Assembly: GCF_032362555.1 (NCBI RefSeq)
Contig: NC_083515.1
Location: 8,963,001 to 9,027,000, forward strand
Source: Amyelois transitella
Lineage: Eukaryota > Arthropoda > Insecta > Lepidoptera > Pyralidae
Direction: 5' to 3'
Length of the DNA: 64,000 nucleotides
In this document: positions 33,401 to 41,005 of the stretch, piece after piece
Position numbering within the stretch: the first letter of the stretch is position 1
How the letters are laid out: every line of letters begins with the position of its first letter
Position numbers and translations under genes: made by a program
The notes under the pieces: generated by a model
The model's database searches: none
What the model saw: only the letters and a program-made list of their open reading frames with translations
What the model was told of the DNA's origin: nothing

Positions 33401-34121
33401 CAGTTTGAAAGTAAATGCACAACAAACATACATGCAGAAAAAAATCTTAGATACATATAATGTATATCAGTAAGCAGAATATATGTTGAATACATACTTT
33501 ACCTAAAACTTTTTTGACTCTGTGTGGGATTTCATTCCTGCGTAAATATTCTTCATTGTATGCTACTATAAAATTTAAAACCAGGATCACCAATAGGAAC
33601 ACTGCTTCCCATAGCAGATAGGCATGAGTGTGGCCCAAAAGATATGTAAGCACCAAAGATACTGAATAAATGAGTGTTATTGTATATGCTACTCCAGAAA
33701 GAAGCACCTTTTCCGAAGAAAATGATATAATATTCCGAACGAGACAGAATCTAAAATAAAAGTTTTGGTAAAACAATTTGTTATAAATTTCTCAATTTAA
33801 GGTTCAGAACGATTTTGATGCGATAAATACGTTTTGTAAAAACTAAAAGAAAGTAAAATGACAGACAAGTCACTAGGTAATGTAGAATATAATAATAAAA
33901 TATTGTCATAAAATAAATTATTTTAATTAAAATTACAATCGATGTTAGATATTCTCAATAAAATATGCATACAATAAAATAAGCAAATAGGAGAGAAAAA
34001 TTTGATACCCAGAGGGACTTTTTTGTTTATGTTCTTCTATGACAGAAATGATGTCGTTGCGTAACTTTATTAATGCTTCCTTTGTAGTATAACCCAAAAT
34101 ATTATGTGGAGTTTCATCCAT
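9483..34121 (-). CDS. TMEM94: TMEM94 orthologue (P-type-ATPase-like ER membrane protein), 25 coding exons, complete
   Basis: TMEM94 is a multi-pass ER protein with a P-type ATPase fold, linked to magnesium handling in vertebrates. Exons in order: 34121-34009, 33750-33503, 33172-33065, 32519-32371, 31456-31304, 30411-30203, 28780-28561, 28161-27961, 27394-27210, 26554-26431, 25698-25564, 23647-23502, 22843-22716, 21658-21582, 21079-20877, 16934-16802, 16055-15900, 14626-14498, 13907-13828, 13425-13302, 12263-12141, 11838-11671, 10988-10712, 10003-9853, 9555-9483. They sum to 3,813 nt (1,270 residues plus stop; human about 1,356). Blocks shared with human TMEM94 include LLVEGD, CCVDKKGILSWPNP, DRKKIIDFYQR, EKMGLESGWNCHISL, AKLPRGI, DNVPLLVSLFTDCT and the C-terminus TKLGMNSPF. 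The phosphorylation-site region reads DKKGI (Asp ~406), not DKTGT, as in the family. Exon 24 could also start 13 nt upstream (after the AG at 10017-10016), but this shifts the frame. Exons 6, 10, 11, 12 and 22 have partial extra copies, listed separately. Confidence 0.93.
9632..9668. repeat. Short inverted repeat (hairpin) in TMEM94 intron 24
   Basis: ACGGCTTTATAGCA at 9632-9645 is matched by its exact reverse complement at 9655-9668, with a 9-base loop. The pairing can extend into the loop with one bulge. Function unknown. Confidence 0.6.
10088..10260 (+). repeat. Dispersed repeat, family F, partial copy
   Basis: The segment opens with AACTAGCTGAAGCCCGCGACTTCATTCGCGTG, the diverged start of the CGCGACTTCGTCCGCGTGG family, also seen at 34575-35285, 48292-48960 and, inverted, 57497-57700. 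The copy lacks the AAACAAACAAACAAA tail. It lies in TMEM94 intron 23. Confidence 0.6.
11261..11655. repeat. Imperfect tandem duplication of about 210 bp in TMEM94 intron 22
   Basis: ATGCTGCTATTTGGTAATCA at 11261 recurs at 11474, and GGTACCAGTTGGCTGCTG at 11413 recurs at 11621. The shared order of blocks shows two copies of one unit, with small indels. Copy 2 ends 16 bp from the exon 22 donor. On the minus strand each copy contains an acceptor-like TTCTTACAG. Confidence 0.75.
11935..11960 (-). repeat. Duplicated splice-acceptor end of TMEM94 exon 22
   Basis: Twenty-five of 26 bases match 11823-11848, which spans the true exon 22 acceptor and its first codons. The two copies are 112 bp apart. 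The tail of a family B repeat (GGCGTGATTTCATGTATG, 11884-11901) lies between them. The copy sits upstream in transcription and could act as a decoy acceptor. Confidence 0.7.
12346..12475 (+). repeat. Dispersed repeat, family A, 5' half
   Basis: Diverged copy opening with TCTACATCCCTTGCTGGGTAG and followed by the family block AATGATACAATTGAGATTCA. A second copy in the same orientation lies at 13487-13640. Both are intronic in TMEM94. Confidence 0.7.
14765..14990 (-). repeat. Dispersed repeat, family B, with a short protein-like frame
   Basis: On the minus strand this reads GRPRGTYLDQIKDVL, then MNVDEAKEICRDRGKWK and SAYPSGKEA. The frame recurs almost intact at 15297-15525 (plus), 25795-25895 (plus), 27485-27715 (minus) and twice inside the exon 6 array, with fragments at 1-90, 17945-18020, 21455-21530 and 46285-46470. 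GRPR...DRGKW resembles the C-terminal tail of non-LTR retrotransposon reverse transcriptases (GRPRKRW...DRDKW). The copies are therefore probably 5'-truncated LINE 3' ends; this is inference. Confidence 0.7.
15297..15525 (+). repeat. Dispersed repeat, family B, second well-preserved copy
   Basis: Plus-strand frame with GRPRRTYLEQINDVL and MNVDEAKEVCRDRGKWK. It is inverted relative to the copy at 14765-14990, about 300 bp away, so the two could form a long imperfect inverted repeat within TMEM94 intron 17. Confidence 0.7.
16122..16325 (+). repeat. Dispersed repeat, family A, near full length
   Basis: Runs from CACGTCTAAATCCCTTGCGG through GGCTTAATGATAGTATTGAG and AGGTTGCTAACCCATC to the family end ACATCCATGGGGAAGAA. 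Other plus-strand copies lie at about 1582-1670, 12346-12475, 13487-13640, 28258-28475, 47810-47885, 51712-51850 and 52150-52260. Confidence 0.75.
18104..18157. repeat. Perfect hairpin with 25-base arms
   Basis: The arm at 18104-18128 (CAAGGCATAAGATACATGTA...) is exactly complementary to 18133-18157, with a TATG loop. It lies in TMEM94 intron 15. The arms are too perfect and too short-looped for a typical animal microRNA precursor; a palindromic mobile-element remnant is more likely. Confidence 0.85.
19485..19571 (-). CDS. Candidate extra (cassette) exon of TMEM94
   Basis: A GC-rich island in an otherwise AT-rich 3.9 kb intron. On the minus strand it runs from a TTGGCAG acceptor to a TATAG/GTTGGT donor, spans 87 nt, has no stop in the required frame, and is phase 2 at both ends. 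It would therefore slot between exons 15 and 16 and add 29 residues beginning SKSGSPLSPRTW. The donor is weak and I have no homologue to confirm it. Confidence 0.35.
   Translation of the reverse strand, partial: QEWVAAVSAHVARPPARQHRHSRATTQL
22097..22250 (+). repeat. Dispersed repeat, family E
   Basis: Contains GCAGTAAACTTAGTTTCAAG, ACCAATGTTGTGAAG and AAATGTCCCATAATAACGAA. The same blocks in the same order recur at 53582-53750, and partly at 52712-52850, in WASH1 intron 3. Confidence 0.65.
22306..22545 (-). repeat. Dispersed repeat, family A, full-length copy
   Basis: Reads GTGCCGTGTGGTTCCCGGCA at one end, then ATGGATGTCGTAAAAGGCGA, and ends at TCTGTCTACCCCGCATGGG. This is the best full copy, about 240 bp, in reverse orientation. 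Other reverse copies lie at 23240-23330, 29155-29260, 30720-30815, 30968-31215, 31490-31735, 31800-31960 and 34335-34460. Confidence 0.8.
22545..22635. repeat. TATG/TATATG microsatellite
   Basis: Alternating TATGTATG and TATATG units, about 90 bp. It directly follows a family A repeat, whose copies often end in such a tail. Confidence 0.9.
22925..23060 (-). repeat. Dispersed repeat, family C
   Basis: Contains TTATCTATATAAGTATTTAT, TATAGTATCGTTGAGTTAGT and CTTCGAGGCTAACTCAATCT. Close copies lie at 53033-53165 and, inverted, 47925-48030. The segment at 32868-32990 has the companion end with AGACCCAAGCCAATCAGAG and a GGATTCAAACCTGGGACC block, tRNA-like but not a tRNA gene. Confidence 0.65.
23419..23454 (-). 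repeat. Degenerate partial copy of TMEM94 exon 12
   Basis: The 36 bases match exon 12 positions 23543-23582 with a 3-base deletion and a few substitutions. On the minus strand they still spell PADRK and then IFDF, against PADRKKIIDF in the real exon. The copy lies 48 bp beyond the exon 12 donor and lacks its own splice sites. Confidence 0.7.
24500..25663 (-). repeat. Nine-copy 129 bp in-frame tandem array covering the 3' end and donor of TMEM94 exon 11
   Basis: The unit is 129 bp (43 codons) and is repeated nine times with almost no divergence; the visible change, TTGCAG versus TTGTAG, is silent in the coding frame. Each unit holds the exon's SLQLSTRVKVPLPHMLCV... segment, its donor CAG/GTCAGG and 33 bases of intron reading VRVVHFIMNRR. 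The frame stays open across all nine copies. Donors fall at exon ends 25564, 25435, 25306, 25177, 25048, 24919, 24790, 24661 and 24532, all phase 0, so each would splice in frame to exon 12 (GTADIVLD...). The first gives the length found in human TMEM94; the last would add 344 residues. Confidence 0.95.
25795..25895 (+). repeat. Dispersed repeat, family B fragment next to exon 11
   Basis: Plus-strand frame reads VNVDEAKEVCSDRGKWK and SAYPSGKEA. It lies about 100 bp upstream, in transcription terms, of the exon 11 acceptor and thus close to the tandem array. Confidence 0.7.
26279..26391 (-). repeat. Degenerate copy of TMEM94 exon 10 in intron 10
   Basis: This matches the true exon 10 (26431-26554) and both flanks, including a donor-like CTG/GTGAGC. 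It has a net deletion of 25 bases in the middle, which breaks the frame. The two copies lie about 140 bp apart. If spliced in, it would shift the TMEM94 frame, so it is best seen as a pseudo-exon. Confidence 0.85.
27485..27715 (-). repeat. Dispersed repeat, family B, long copy
   Basis: The minus-strand frame reads VGVGRPRRTYLDQIGDVL and then MNVDEANEVRKDRVKWQ, so it is older than the other long copies. It lies in TMEM94 intron 8. Confidence 0.7.
28258..28475 (+). repeat. Dispersed repeat, family A, near full length
   Basis: Runs from GTCACGACTATATCCCTTAC to TCGCTTTTTACGACATCCAT with the usual internal blocks. It lies in TMEM94 intron 7. Confidence 0.75.
29585..30211 (-). repeat. Three-copy 294 bp in-frame array covering TMEM94 exon 6 3' end, donor and a captured repeat
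   Basis: The complete exon 6 (30411-30203) is followed in transcription by two more copies of its 3' part, ending at donors 29909 and 29615. The spacing is 294 bp (98 codons). Each extra copy is preceded by intron sequence and a family B fragment reading MNVDEAKEVCRGRGKWK, and joins the exon at VRHVYQLPGG. One frame stays open from 30396 to 29542 through all copies. The donors are all phase 2, so each could splice in frame to exon 7. Each extra unit would add 98 residues including the hydrophobic segment LLQIIFPIAWVSLTCYGLA. Confidence 0.93.
30968..31735 (-). repeat. Cluster of family A dispersed repeats around TMEM94 exon 5
   Basis: Two near full-length reverse copies (30968-31215 and 31490-31735) flank exon 5 (31456-31304), and partial copies lie at 30720-30815 and 31800-31960. 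The copies differ from each other, so they look like separate insertions rather than a recent duplication. Confidence 0.7.
32101..32352. mobile_element. Miniature inverted-repeat element (MITE)
   Basis: The 46 bases at 32101-32146 (AAGGCTAGTGTGAAGG...) pair with the reverse complement of 32307-32352 with about five mismatches. The interior of about 160 bp has no coding frame. TATAT lies next to both ends and may be the target-site duplication. The right end is 18 bp from the donor of TMEM94 exon 4. It is a non-autonomous DNA element of unknown family. Confidence 0.8.
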
Positions 34122-34574
34122 TATTCAATATTCAGTCAATTTAAACAATTCACTTATGAAATTCATTATTCTCTGAAAACAAGTTGTCTTCTTCAAAGAT
34201 CCTCCCTTCCCACCTCAAGTAAGGTCACCCACCTGACTGTGACGGCTGAAGAACGGCCGGCTGTCAATGTCACTACATATTTATCTTTCAGTATCAACTG
34301 AAAATAAATATTAATTTAGGTTTTAAAGGGATATAACGACATGAGGGGTAGACAGCCAACAGTCTTGAAAATACTAATAGACCAAACCAAACAGCAGATT
34401 TCAAAACATTTCAAGACTTTTGGCTCTGTCTATCTCGCAAGGATATAAACGTGATTATATGTATGTAACTATCTAAGTTATGATATCCAGCTAGTTTTTA
34501 TATAAAATCTTTCAATTGTCAGGTGATTGCAAGCAAAGTGGTAGGCAACAGCTAATAAAGTGTATTTATTTGAA

Positions 34575-35285
34575 ATTAGCGACCCGCCCCGGCTTCGCAC
34601 GGATGCACAGCCGATACTTAATATCTCTATTAGAACTAACTAAAGGACCGCCCGCAAAGCAGCTAAGTCTTGCTCCCGGCAAAAATGTCACTTCTGCCTG
34701 CAGTCCCGGGCCGTGCAGCAGAAATCGTAATATTTTAATTTCACCACAACTTCAAAACCAAACGTCCAATTTTAATCATTCAAAGACCAAATATTATCTA
34801 CATAAACTGTACTTATTGATGAAATTATTTATTATGATAAGGATTAATAGAATGAGTAAAAAAAAACGCGTTTAAATGTATACCAAAAAAAATTCAAGAT
34901 TTTTAAATAAAAATGTGGTTGTTGTGCCTCACTCGACATAGATAGGTACCTATAGTGTGTCGCGGACTTTTTTGTAGATATTTATAAGATCTACAATTAA
35001 TTAAAACATTTTATGGTTCTATCTTTTGTGGTTTAGGCAGCGTACCTACGCAAAATAAGTAACTTTTTGGTTGATTTTTTTCAGTTTGTGTCCGAAAAAT
35101 CCAAACGGATTACGGAACCCTATTTTTTCCAAAATAAAATATAGTCTATGTTACTCGTGGATAATGTAGCTTTCGAATGGTGAAAGAATTTTTAAAATCG
35201 GTACAGTAGTTTTTGAGCCTATTCATTACAACCAAACAAACAAACAAACAAAGTTTTCCTCTTTATAATATTAGTGTAGAAGTGT
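34575..35285 (+). repeat. Dispersed repeat, family F, long copy
   Basis: Starts AGCGACCCGCCCCGGCTTCG and ends with a CAAA-repeat followed by TTTATAATATTAGTGTAGA, the typical tail of this family. The copy at 48292-48960 has the same start and tail. A short inverted fragment (41715-41745) lies before WASH1. Confidence 0.75.
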
Positions 35286-36454
35286 AGATGTGAGATGGCG
35301 AAGCATCGTGCGAAATATCTCATGCCTGCCCCCTTCACTTCCACGACTACGACTACCTACACAACGACTACGGCCACATCTTATAACGCCAGCGGACTAT
35401 CAAGAGGCCTCTAACGAAACCTAGGTAGTTTCTCATTTAATAATTAATTCAAAAAAAGAAGTTACGATGAGGTAACAGATGAACATCCATACCCGCATAC
35501 GTAGGTACTGTTGAAAGTGAGTTGGAACTTGAAATTAATGGAGAAAAATGAAAACTGGTACTTTGGTTTCCTTTTATTCGTCAACAATATTTGGTTAGGA
35601 AAAAATGAACTAAGATAGTTTAAAAATCTTGAAGATATAACTTATTGTTTTATGTCATCGTATAAAAATCAAATTTTTCCACCAACATTCCCACAAAAAT
35701 AAAAAAGGAAATATCGTTTGGCTAGCAACAAACACAATGACGTTAGCTGTATTTGATAGACCACAAATTAATAGACAAACATACATGTCAAAGTCATGTA
35801 TGTTTTTGCTTTACCGTAGTCGAATAAAAATGACATCTTTGGCCAATCTTTGACAACGACAAGTAAGTAAATGCATTTTCTCAGTGAAGTGAGATGCGAT
35901 GCAACAAGAATGGTCGAATAGTATTCGATTTATTAATCGACTATTTCATGTAATCTATCTAGTCAATTTCGCAAATGAAAACTTAAAGAAAAATCTACCT
36001 AGTACACACAAACTATTACAATAAAGGCAAAATAATAAAAAAGCAGTAAAATATCAGCTATACATTTAAGTCCTAATCTATAAAAATAAATTAAAAATAA
36101 TGGTTTAGTTTCGAAGAATGTAATGGTATCATCCCCGAAAACACAGAAACAAAACGACGTTAAATCATGGATGGCGTTAATAGTAGTACGATATGAGTTA
36201 GTATTTTTTTTCTTTAATGTTATTTTCATTTTTGATATTAGATTACACATCAAATATTAATATTAGGTCCTTACATATAAAATTGGCGTTTGGTTTAGAA
36301 GGAACAAAAAGTCGTATATTTTTAATATATTTATTTAGTCAAAGTAAGAACCATTATTATCTATGCACTATTGCCATCTCAAAGGTAGTTCATTGATCCC
36401 TTCCCTAAAAAAATCCATTCGGATGGGAATCAATGAGATCTTTAAAGATGGTTT

Positions 36455-36930
36455 GGACTGCCCTATCGGAGTTTAATTTTTCCCTTAGAAGAAGTTATCC
36501 AAATTTCGAAATGTGGATGTTTTAGACATGCCAATTGAAGCTCCTCTAATTTGATAGCCGTCTGTTGTTCAGTGTGTGGTCTAGCGTTGTCGTGAAGCAG
36601 TAGCGTGGAGCGATTGACCAGCCTCGGTTGTTTAGCAGCTAGCTCCATCATAGTTTGCAATTGTTGTCAATAGACGTCTGCCGTAATCATCTGGCCAGAT
36701 TTGAGAAAAATCTAATGGACGACACCGGCACTAGTCCACCAAACGCTTACAAGTAACTTTTTTGGGTCAATTTTCGCTTGGGGCAGGATTTGACTGGCTT
36801 GCCAGAGTCTATCCATTGCGATGAGCTTTTCCGATTATCGTAGTAAATCCATTTTTCTCGTCACTAATTAACCACTCATGACTTTGAATAACTACACGAT
36901 TAAACTCGTAGGCATTGGTATGAATAAACG
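36455..36930 (-). pseudogene. Mariner-like transposase remnant
   Basis: Minus-strand translation shows SDEKNGFTT, resembling the TGDEKW block around the first catalytic Asp of mariner transposases, then LLHDNARPHT around the second Asp, and a following LKHPHFEIW in place of the usual HPPYSPDL. At least two stop codons interrupt the frame and the third catalytic block is lost. It is a dead, 5'-truncated element. Confidence 0.85.
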
Positions 36931-36988
36931 AGACAATTTAGAATTCATTATCGATGTCAATTTAGTCGGTCAAATAATAAATCGCTTA

Positions 36989-36997
36989 TTCCCTGAA
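36989..36997. promoter_or_regulatory. STAT-type palindrome upstream of domeless
   Basis: TTCCCTGAA fits the TTCN3GAA STAT consensus, 400 bp before the domeless start codon. One such site is expected by chance about every 4 kb, so the support is weak. Confidence 0.25.
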
Positions 36998-37396
36998 GTA
37001 GTCGATTGTTTCTAAACGAATATTTCTGATTAGTATGAAGTTGGCGATAATCGGAATACTGAGTAAGTACCAACCTCTATGCGTAATACATTGCTTTCAT
37101 GTTATTATTTCTTTCCTTCGGGATAAAAGATTGTTGTTTTATCATTTTATCTTTCAATCGCAAGCAGAAGTTGATACGCAAACAACATTAGTCAATTGTC
37201 TATAATATTCTTGTCGACTGGGTTCATTCAGTCAGTCAGTCTGTGTCATCGTGTTGTAACTACCTCCAGTCCGCGATCGCCATTGGAGTTGCTATGACTT
37301 CCCGATTGTAAAAAAAAATAAGGCATGTGTTAACGGCTTTGTAAGTTACAGCGCTTTTATTCGTGATGGTTTAGGTAGGATAGACTTTTAGAAGAT

Positions 37397-40300
37397 ATGG
37401 CTACCCATCATTCAAGTAAGCGGACAATAAAATATAGTGTTTTAAAATGGCCTGGCGGTCTGTGGTTTTGTGGCGTTATAATGCTGTGTGTAATTCGACT
37501 GCCGAGTACCTTAGCCCGGTGTTATCCAGAAGGACGTGCAGATGTGTTGTACGGTGACCCGTTGGAACTGTTTTGTATAGCCGACAGTCCCGAAGATCTT
37601 GACTACAACCCGGAGGATCTCAAGTTCAGCCTCAGCAATGTGGTTCTCAACGATACGGAGCTCATCAACTCTACCACACGACGGCTATTCATTAGAAAAC
37701 CTGAAAAATCGTTGAAATCCTATCAATGCCGGTACAAGAATGATGTATGCATGATAAGAGTGCTGGTGGGCGCTCCTCCTTTGGAAGTGACTGACTTTCG
37801 CTGTATTTCGTATAACCTCATTATGCTGAAATGTACTTGGACAATTGCCCCAGATTTAGCAGTTATAAACTATTCTGTGACTGTGGAGTTTGATGGTAAG
37901 CGTGTGGGACCAAGCCCAGCTATAAACAAAGGTAATCAAAGCTACTGGATATGGGACACTGCCTACAGACAACAAGAGGCAACATTTAATATTATTCTGA
38001 ATGCTACCACCCAGTTTGGGACAACTTTACAACAATTTAATATTGATCACTTTGCTATTGTTAAACCTGACCCCCCAAGTAGTCTGCAAGTGCTTATCAA
38101 TAAGAGTCATCAAGTGAAATTGCAGTGGGAAATCCCTAACACTATGGTGGAGCTGCTGGCCTGTGGGGTGGAACATAGAATTGAGTACCAGATTGCTAAA
38201 ATTGACCCTACTCAATATTTCCATAGTGTCAATGCTTCAATGTTGCCCAGAAATAACAAGACATATGTGTTTTGGTTGAAAAATCTACCATATGCTCACA
38301 TGCAGTATGAGGTGAAGATATACATTAAGTCAAGAAAGGCTGTTAAAGAAGAGTTCTGGTCAAACTACAGCTATATAGTGTTCACAACAGCCAGTGAGAG
38401 GCCAAGGCGACCTCCAGACATGATTGTTGGTGCCTTTAGTGAAACAGAATTTGAATCACGAAGGAAAGTTATGATTTACTGGAGGCAATTAGAAGAGTAT
38501 GAGGAAGCTGGAGCGAATTTCACCTACATGGTGAATGTAACTCACAGCGACAAGACAATTACTCTCTATCCTTACAAAAATAACAGTCTCAGCTATGTAA
38601 TGCTTGACAATGTTCCATGGCAGCCAATGCAGGTGTCGGTGGCATCGCTTAATGAAAAAGGTTTATCCCCATACAACAGCCATCTCTATATCCCTCCTAA
38701 GGCAGATAGCAGCTTAAAAGTAACCAAATTCAGCCAAATTGCATTTGAAGGCAACATTTACAAACTATCTTGGATTGGGTTTGGGGACAACAAGATTGAC
38801 AATTACACCCTTTTCTGGTGCCAGCATAACATTACCAACATATGTACCGGGCGTCTTAATTTCACAGTTTTGGAAAGTAACAAAACTAGTCACAAAATTG
38901 CCCTCCCAAGAAGAGATAGGTATCAATTTGCAATAGCTGCCAATAGAGGTTATGATACCAGTGGTATTGTATGGGCTACATGTGACATCTCCAATGACAC
39001 CCTTCTGATGTATAATTTCCCTGTCGAAGTCGGCCATGGGCCTCAGGGAAAAACCCATGTCAGTATAAATTGGTCTCTAACTTGTAGCATTCATTTGGAA
39101 CCAAACCAAACAACTATTAAAGGATACAAAATAACATATTGCATAGTTTTAAAAACTACCAATGAATGTGATCCAGCCTATAATAAGACATATGTGAATA
39201 TACCAAACCCCCGTCAGATGCAGAAAAATATTACGAACTTGCTGCCATTCAAAACATATTTGTTCACACTTTCATTAGAGACACATTCAGGGTGGAAAAA
39301 TTTGGAAAATGCATCTACTGCCACCACTACTACAGAAGATACACCGACAAGCCCGAGAAATGTTACCGTGACAAATGTAACTAGTGACTCTGTTGTATTG
39401 TCTTTTGATCCACCAAATCCAAGAAATGGAATAATTGGAAATTACAAGATTTACAATTTTTCTGAATTGCTTAAAGTGGTAGATGTCATGAATGATAGCA
39501 CTGACACAGTCAGAAGGAATGTGACAATTACTGGACTTCTTGGATTCACCATCTACGGCTTTACTGTAAAGGCCTGTAACACTGGAATTAAAGTTTGCTC
39601 CGAGGAAAGTCCACGGGAACCTATTGTAGTCAAAACCAAAATTGGCCCTCCAGCTCAATTAAAACCACCTCAAGTCACACAAAATCCAGACCAACTCCAC
39701 TGGCAAAAACCTGACCCACCAGGTGGCAATGTCACTTATTATGAAATCAAAGTAGTCAAAGATAATAATGAAAAAGATACAATAATATATAGTACATATA
39801 ATAGGACATATAAAGTGGCTCAATGTTCCGATGTTAAATTCGGGGAGACATATCAAGTGCGAGCAGTTAATATAGACGGAGACCTTATATTCCCAGGGGA
39901 ATGGAGTGAGCCTAGCCATAACAATTGTCGGTTTAGTGACAATACCACCATGATTGTCATTTTTGTGACGATATTTACTCTCATTGGCATTGGATATGGC
40001 TGTGTTAAGCTATATCAAAAGTATAAAGCAATGGATATAAAACCTATAATGCCTGAAGGCCTTATTATACCAGAACCTGATAAATTTGCGTTCGCATGGA
40101 ACGCGAACAATAAAGATAATAAGCCATCTAACGACGAAACATTGCCTTTGACTACTAAATCTACGTTGGTGTCTTTACCTGAACTTAAGCCAAGGGATAA
40201 CAGCAACGGCAACTGTAACAACAGCGATCACACAGACAGCACCGTTTTGTCAGACAATTCGCGGGGGCACATCGACCGCCACCCGTCCACTTCAGATGAC

Positions 40301-41005
40301 GATTCTAATTCATCGCTTAATTTGGAAGTAGACTCCAGACTAGACACTGGAAAAGTAGACTGTAGTAATAATACGCAAGACGAGGAATATACCAATTCCG
40401 ACAACGACAGCTTCCGCGATCCATTCAATGACAAACCGTTCAAAGTAAAACCTCAGCTAATTTGTAATCCTAACACTGGATATGTTCAGTCTGTGCCGCC
40501 TATACCATTTAATCCGCCTTCAGAGACGGCGAGCTCGAGTTACGTAAAAGCCGGGCTATCGCCGCCAATATTCACGACGGGCGTTGTCCCGCCGTCCGTG
40601 AAGAATCACCCTCCTACCTCATCGGGACACATACTTCACGAAGATGCTCAGGATTTGCCTAAATTAAGGCCGTCTCCGAACTTACATTTCGAGCCGACCA
40701 TCTTGCCGTCTGTGCCCAACTTGCCGCAGCCAGCCAAAAATGAGGTCAACAGCGGCTACATACAGTTGGAATCCTTGCCTAGTCTGAAACCGCCCACGGC
40801 GCCCAACATTAGTCCGGGAGAGGCCGTTATGAATAAGCATTTTAATAATCTTATGACCGCCGGGCAGTTGGCGGAGGAGCCAGCTATCCTGGACCCCATG
40901 ATGTCGCCTGACGCATACTGTCGGTTCTCGTGGAGCACTGACCCCGCCGATGATAACCTGCAATCATTGTACTCGCCTTCTGCGGTCAATTCGTTTAAGA
41001 ATTGA
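37397..41005 (+). CDS. dome: Domeless-type class I cytokine receptor (JAK/STAT), single exon, complete
   Basis: Domeless binds Unpaired-type cytokines at the cell surface and signals through Hopscotch/JAK to STAT. The 1,202-residue product has a hydrophobic signal segment at ~20-41, an extracellular part rich in N-glycosylation sites with an N-terminal cytokine-binding region and several fibronectin type III modules (TSPRNVTVTNVTSDSVVLSF is a typical FN3 start), and WSEPSHN near 836. One transmembrane helix lies at ~852-871 (MIVIFVTIFTLIGIGYGC). The 330-residue cytosolic tail has a proline-containing box1-like KPIMPEGLIIPEP just inside the membrane and tyrosines in TGYVQSVPP, SGYIQLESL and DAYCRFSW. 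I find no YxxQ STAT-docking motif in the distal tail. No intron interrupts the gene. The ATG at 37397 is the first that yields the signal segment. Confidence 0.9.
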   Translation: MATHHSSKRTIKYSVLKWPGGLWFCGVIMLCVIRLPSTLARCYPEGRADVLYGDPLELFCIADSPEDLDYNPEDLKFSLSNVVLNDTELINSTTRRLFIRKPEKSLKSYQCRYKNDVCMIRVLVGAPPLEVTDFRCISYNLIMLKCTWTIAPDLAVINYSVTVEFDGKRVGPSPAINKGNQSYWIWDTAYRQQEATFNIILNATTQFGTTLQQFNIDHFAIVKPDPPSSLQVLINKSHQVKLQWEIPNTMVELLACGVEHRIEYQIAKIDPTQYFHSVNASMLPRNNKTYVFWLKNLPYAHMQYEVKIYIKSRKAVKEEFWSNYSYIVFTTASERPRRPPDMIVGAFSETEFESRRKVMIYWRQLEEYEEAGANFTYMVNVTHSDKTITLYPYKNNSLSYVMLDNVPWQPMQVSVASLNEKGLSPYNSHLYIPPKADSSLKVTKFSQIAFEGNIYKLSWIGFGDNKIDNYTLFWCQHNITNICTGRLNFTVLESNKTSHKIALPRRDRYQFAIAANRGYDTSGIVWATCDISNDTLLMYNFPVEVGHGPQGKTHVSINWSLTCSIHLEPNQTTIKGYKITYCIVLKTTNECDPAYNKTYVNIPNPRQMQKNITNLLPFKTYLFTLSLETHSGWKNLENASTATTTTEDTPTSPRNVTVTNVTSDSVVLSFDPPNPRNGIIGNYKIYNFSELLKVVDVMNDSTDTVRRNVTITGLLGFTIYGFTVKACNTGIKVCSEESPREPIVVKTKIGPPAQLKPPQVTQNPDQLHWQKPDPPGGNVTYYEIKVVKDNNEKDTIIYSTYNRTYKVAQCSDVKFGETYQVRAVNIDGDLIFPGEWSEPSHNNCRFSDNTTMIVIFVTIFTLIGIGYGCVKLYQKYKAMDIKPIMPEGLIIPEPDKFAFAWNANNKDNKPSNDETLPLTTKSTLVSLPELKPRDNSNGNCNNSDHTDSTVLSDNSRGHIDRHPSTSDDDSNSSLNLEVDSRLDTGKVDCSNNTQDEEYTNSDNDSFRDPFNDKPFKVKPQLICNPNTGYVQSVPPIPFNPPSETASSSYVKAGLSPPIFTTGVVPPSVKNHPPTSSGHILHEDAQDLPKLRPSPNLHFEPTILPSVPNLPQPAKNEVNSGYIQLESLPSLKPPTAPNISPGEAVMNKHFNNLMTAGQLAEEPAILDPMMSPDAYCRFSWSTDPADDNLQSLYSPSAVNSFKN

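Larger units (their letters stand above)
34122..37396. other. Divergent spacer between TMEM94 and domeless
   Basis: Holds the presumed TMEM94 promoter at the left, a family A fragment (34335-34460), a family F repeat (34575-35285), a mariner remnant (36455-36930) and the presumed domeless promoter. I see no other gene. Confidence 0.6.
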
